DNA of 6,966 bases, taken from DATLYF01 sp035575095. GTDB lineage: Bacteria > Pseudomonadota > Gammaproteobacteria > Competibacterales > Competibacteraceae. This document shows positions 6,804-6,966 of this stretch, piece by piece. The DNA lies in contig DATLYF010000090.1 of NCBI GenBank assembly GCA_035575095.1, forward strand, positions 1-6,966, written 5' to 3'. Position 1 is the first letter of the stretch. Each line of letters starts with the position of its first letter. The notes below the pieces were generated by a model. That model was not told the origin of the DNA, searched no databases, and saw nothing but the letters and a program-made list of their open reading frames with translations. Both the position numbers and the translations under genes were made by a program.

Positions 6804-6966
6804 ATGACCTATAAGCAAATCCTGGCTAGTTTCGGCATTGCCCTCACCCTACTGCTGTTGGTGGTGGGGCTGATCTACCTCAGTCAACCATCGGCGCGTG
6901 GGCCGGCCGTCGCCGTCAGCAGCACGCCGGCCGCCGCGGCGACGGCCAGTGCGCCGCAGCCCGCCA
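6804..6966 (+). CDS. Membrane-anchored protein, 3' truncated by the window edge
   Basis: Only the first 54 codons are present. The peptide begins MTYKQILASFGIALTLLLLV, continues as one hydrophobic segment to about residue 26 (VGLIYLSQ), then becomes an Ala/Ser/Pro-rich stretch (PAVAVSSTPAAAATASAPQP). This is a typical single N-terminal transmembrane anchor, or uncleaved signal, followed by a flexible periplasmic linker, so the functional domain must lie beyond 6966. AGGAG at 6792-6796 supports the start. I do not recognise the family; a membrane-tethered cytochrome, thioredoxin or chaperone-like protein would look like this, but nothing visible decides it. Confidence 0.7.
   Translation, partial: MTYKQILASFGIALTLLLLVVGLIYLSQPSARGPAVAVSSTPAAAATASAPQPA

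Noticed and set aside
5205..6818. 537-codon open frame antisense to the class I fumarase
   Set aside because: It has a His/Gly/Val-rich composition with no recognisable domain, which is typical of the opposite strand of a GC-rich gene.

Overview
This GC-rich window looks like ordinary chromosomal sequence from a proteobacterium, most likely beta- or gamma-proteobacterial. That placement is inferred from the dense gene packing, the G/C-ending codons, the presence of both fumarase classes, and a YajD-type HNH protein; I cannot name a genus. Seven complete genes and one 3'-truncated gene can be supported.

Layout from left to right. A class II fumarase gene (fumC, + strand, start at 43) runs to 1434. 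Facing it is a leftward, probably co-transcribed block of four minus-strand genes. In transcription order these are an OsmC-family protein (3907 to 3374), a YajD-like HNH protein (3318 to 2923), a flavodoxin-fold NAD(P)H:quinone-reductase-like protein (2930 to 2343, overlapping the HNH gene by 8 nt) and an alpha/beta hydrolase with an intact-looking Ser-Asp-His triad (2297 to 1461). Divergent from the OsmC gene is a + strand gene for an exported seven-bladed beta-propeller of the virginiamycin B lyase (Vgb)/streptogramin-lyase-like family (4025 to 4981). It is followed by a class I, 4Fe-4S fumarase (5112 to 6626), which has its own plausible extended -10 promoter and a strong 13-bp hairpin after its stop. 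The window ends inside a gene for a membrane-anchored protein with an Ala/Pro-rich linker (from 6804).

Functionally, the two fumarases catalyse the same TCA-cycle step (fumarate to malate) with unrelated folds. One is iron-free and robust, the other depends on an oxygen-labile Fe-S cluster. The intervening OsmC, quinone-reductase-like and hydrolase genes would fit peroxide or electrophile handling, but that is inference from family membership. The minus-strand block from about 1461 to 3370 looks somewhat less GC-rich than the fumarase genes, which may mean it was inserted between two once-adjacent fum genes.

I did not find a convincing undescribed system, CRISPR array, insertion sequence, tRNA or rRNA. 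The points most worth a second look are the split fumarase pair, the exported Vgb-like propeller with doubtful lyase residues, and the HNH gene embedded in a redox operon. No stretch over 300 nt lacks a gene.
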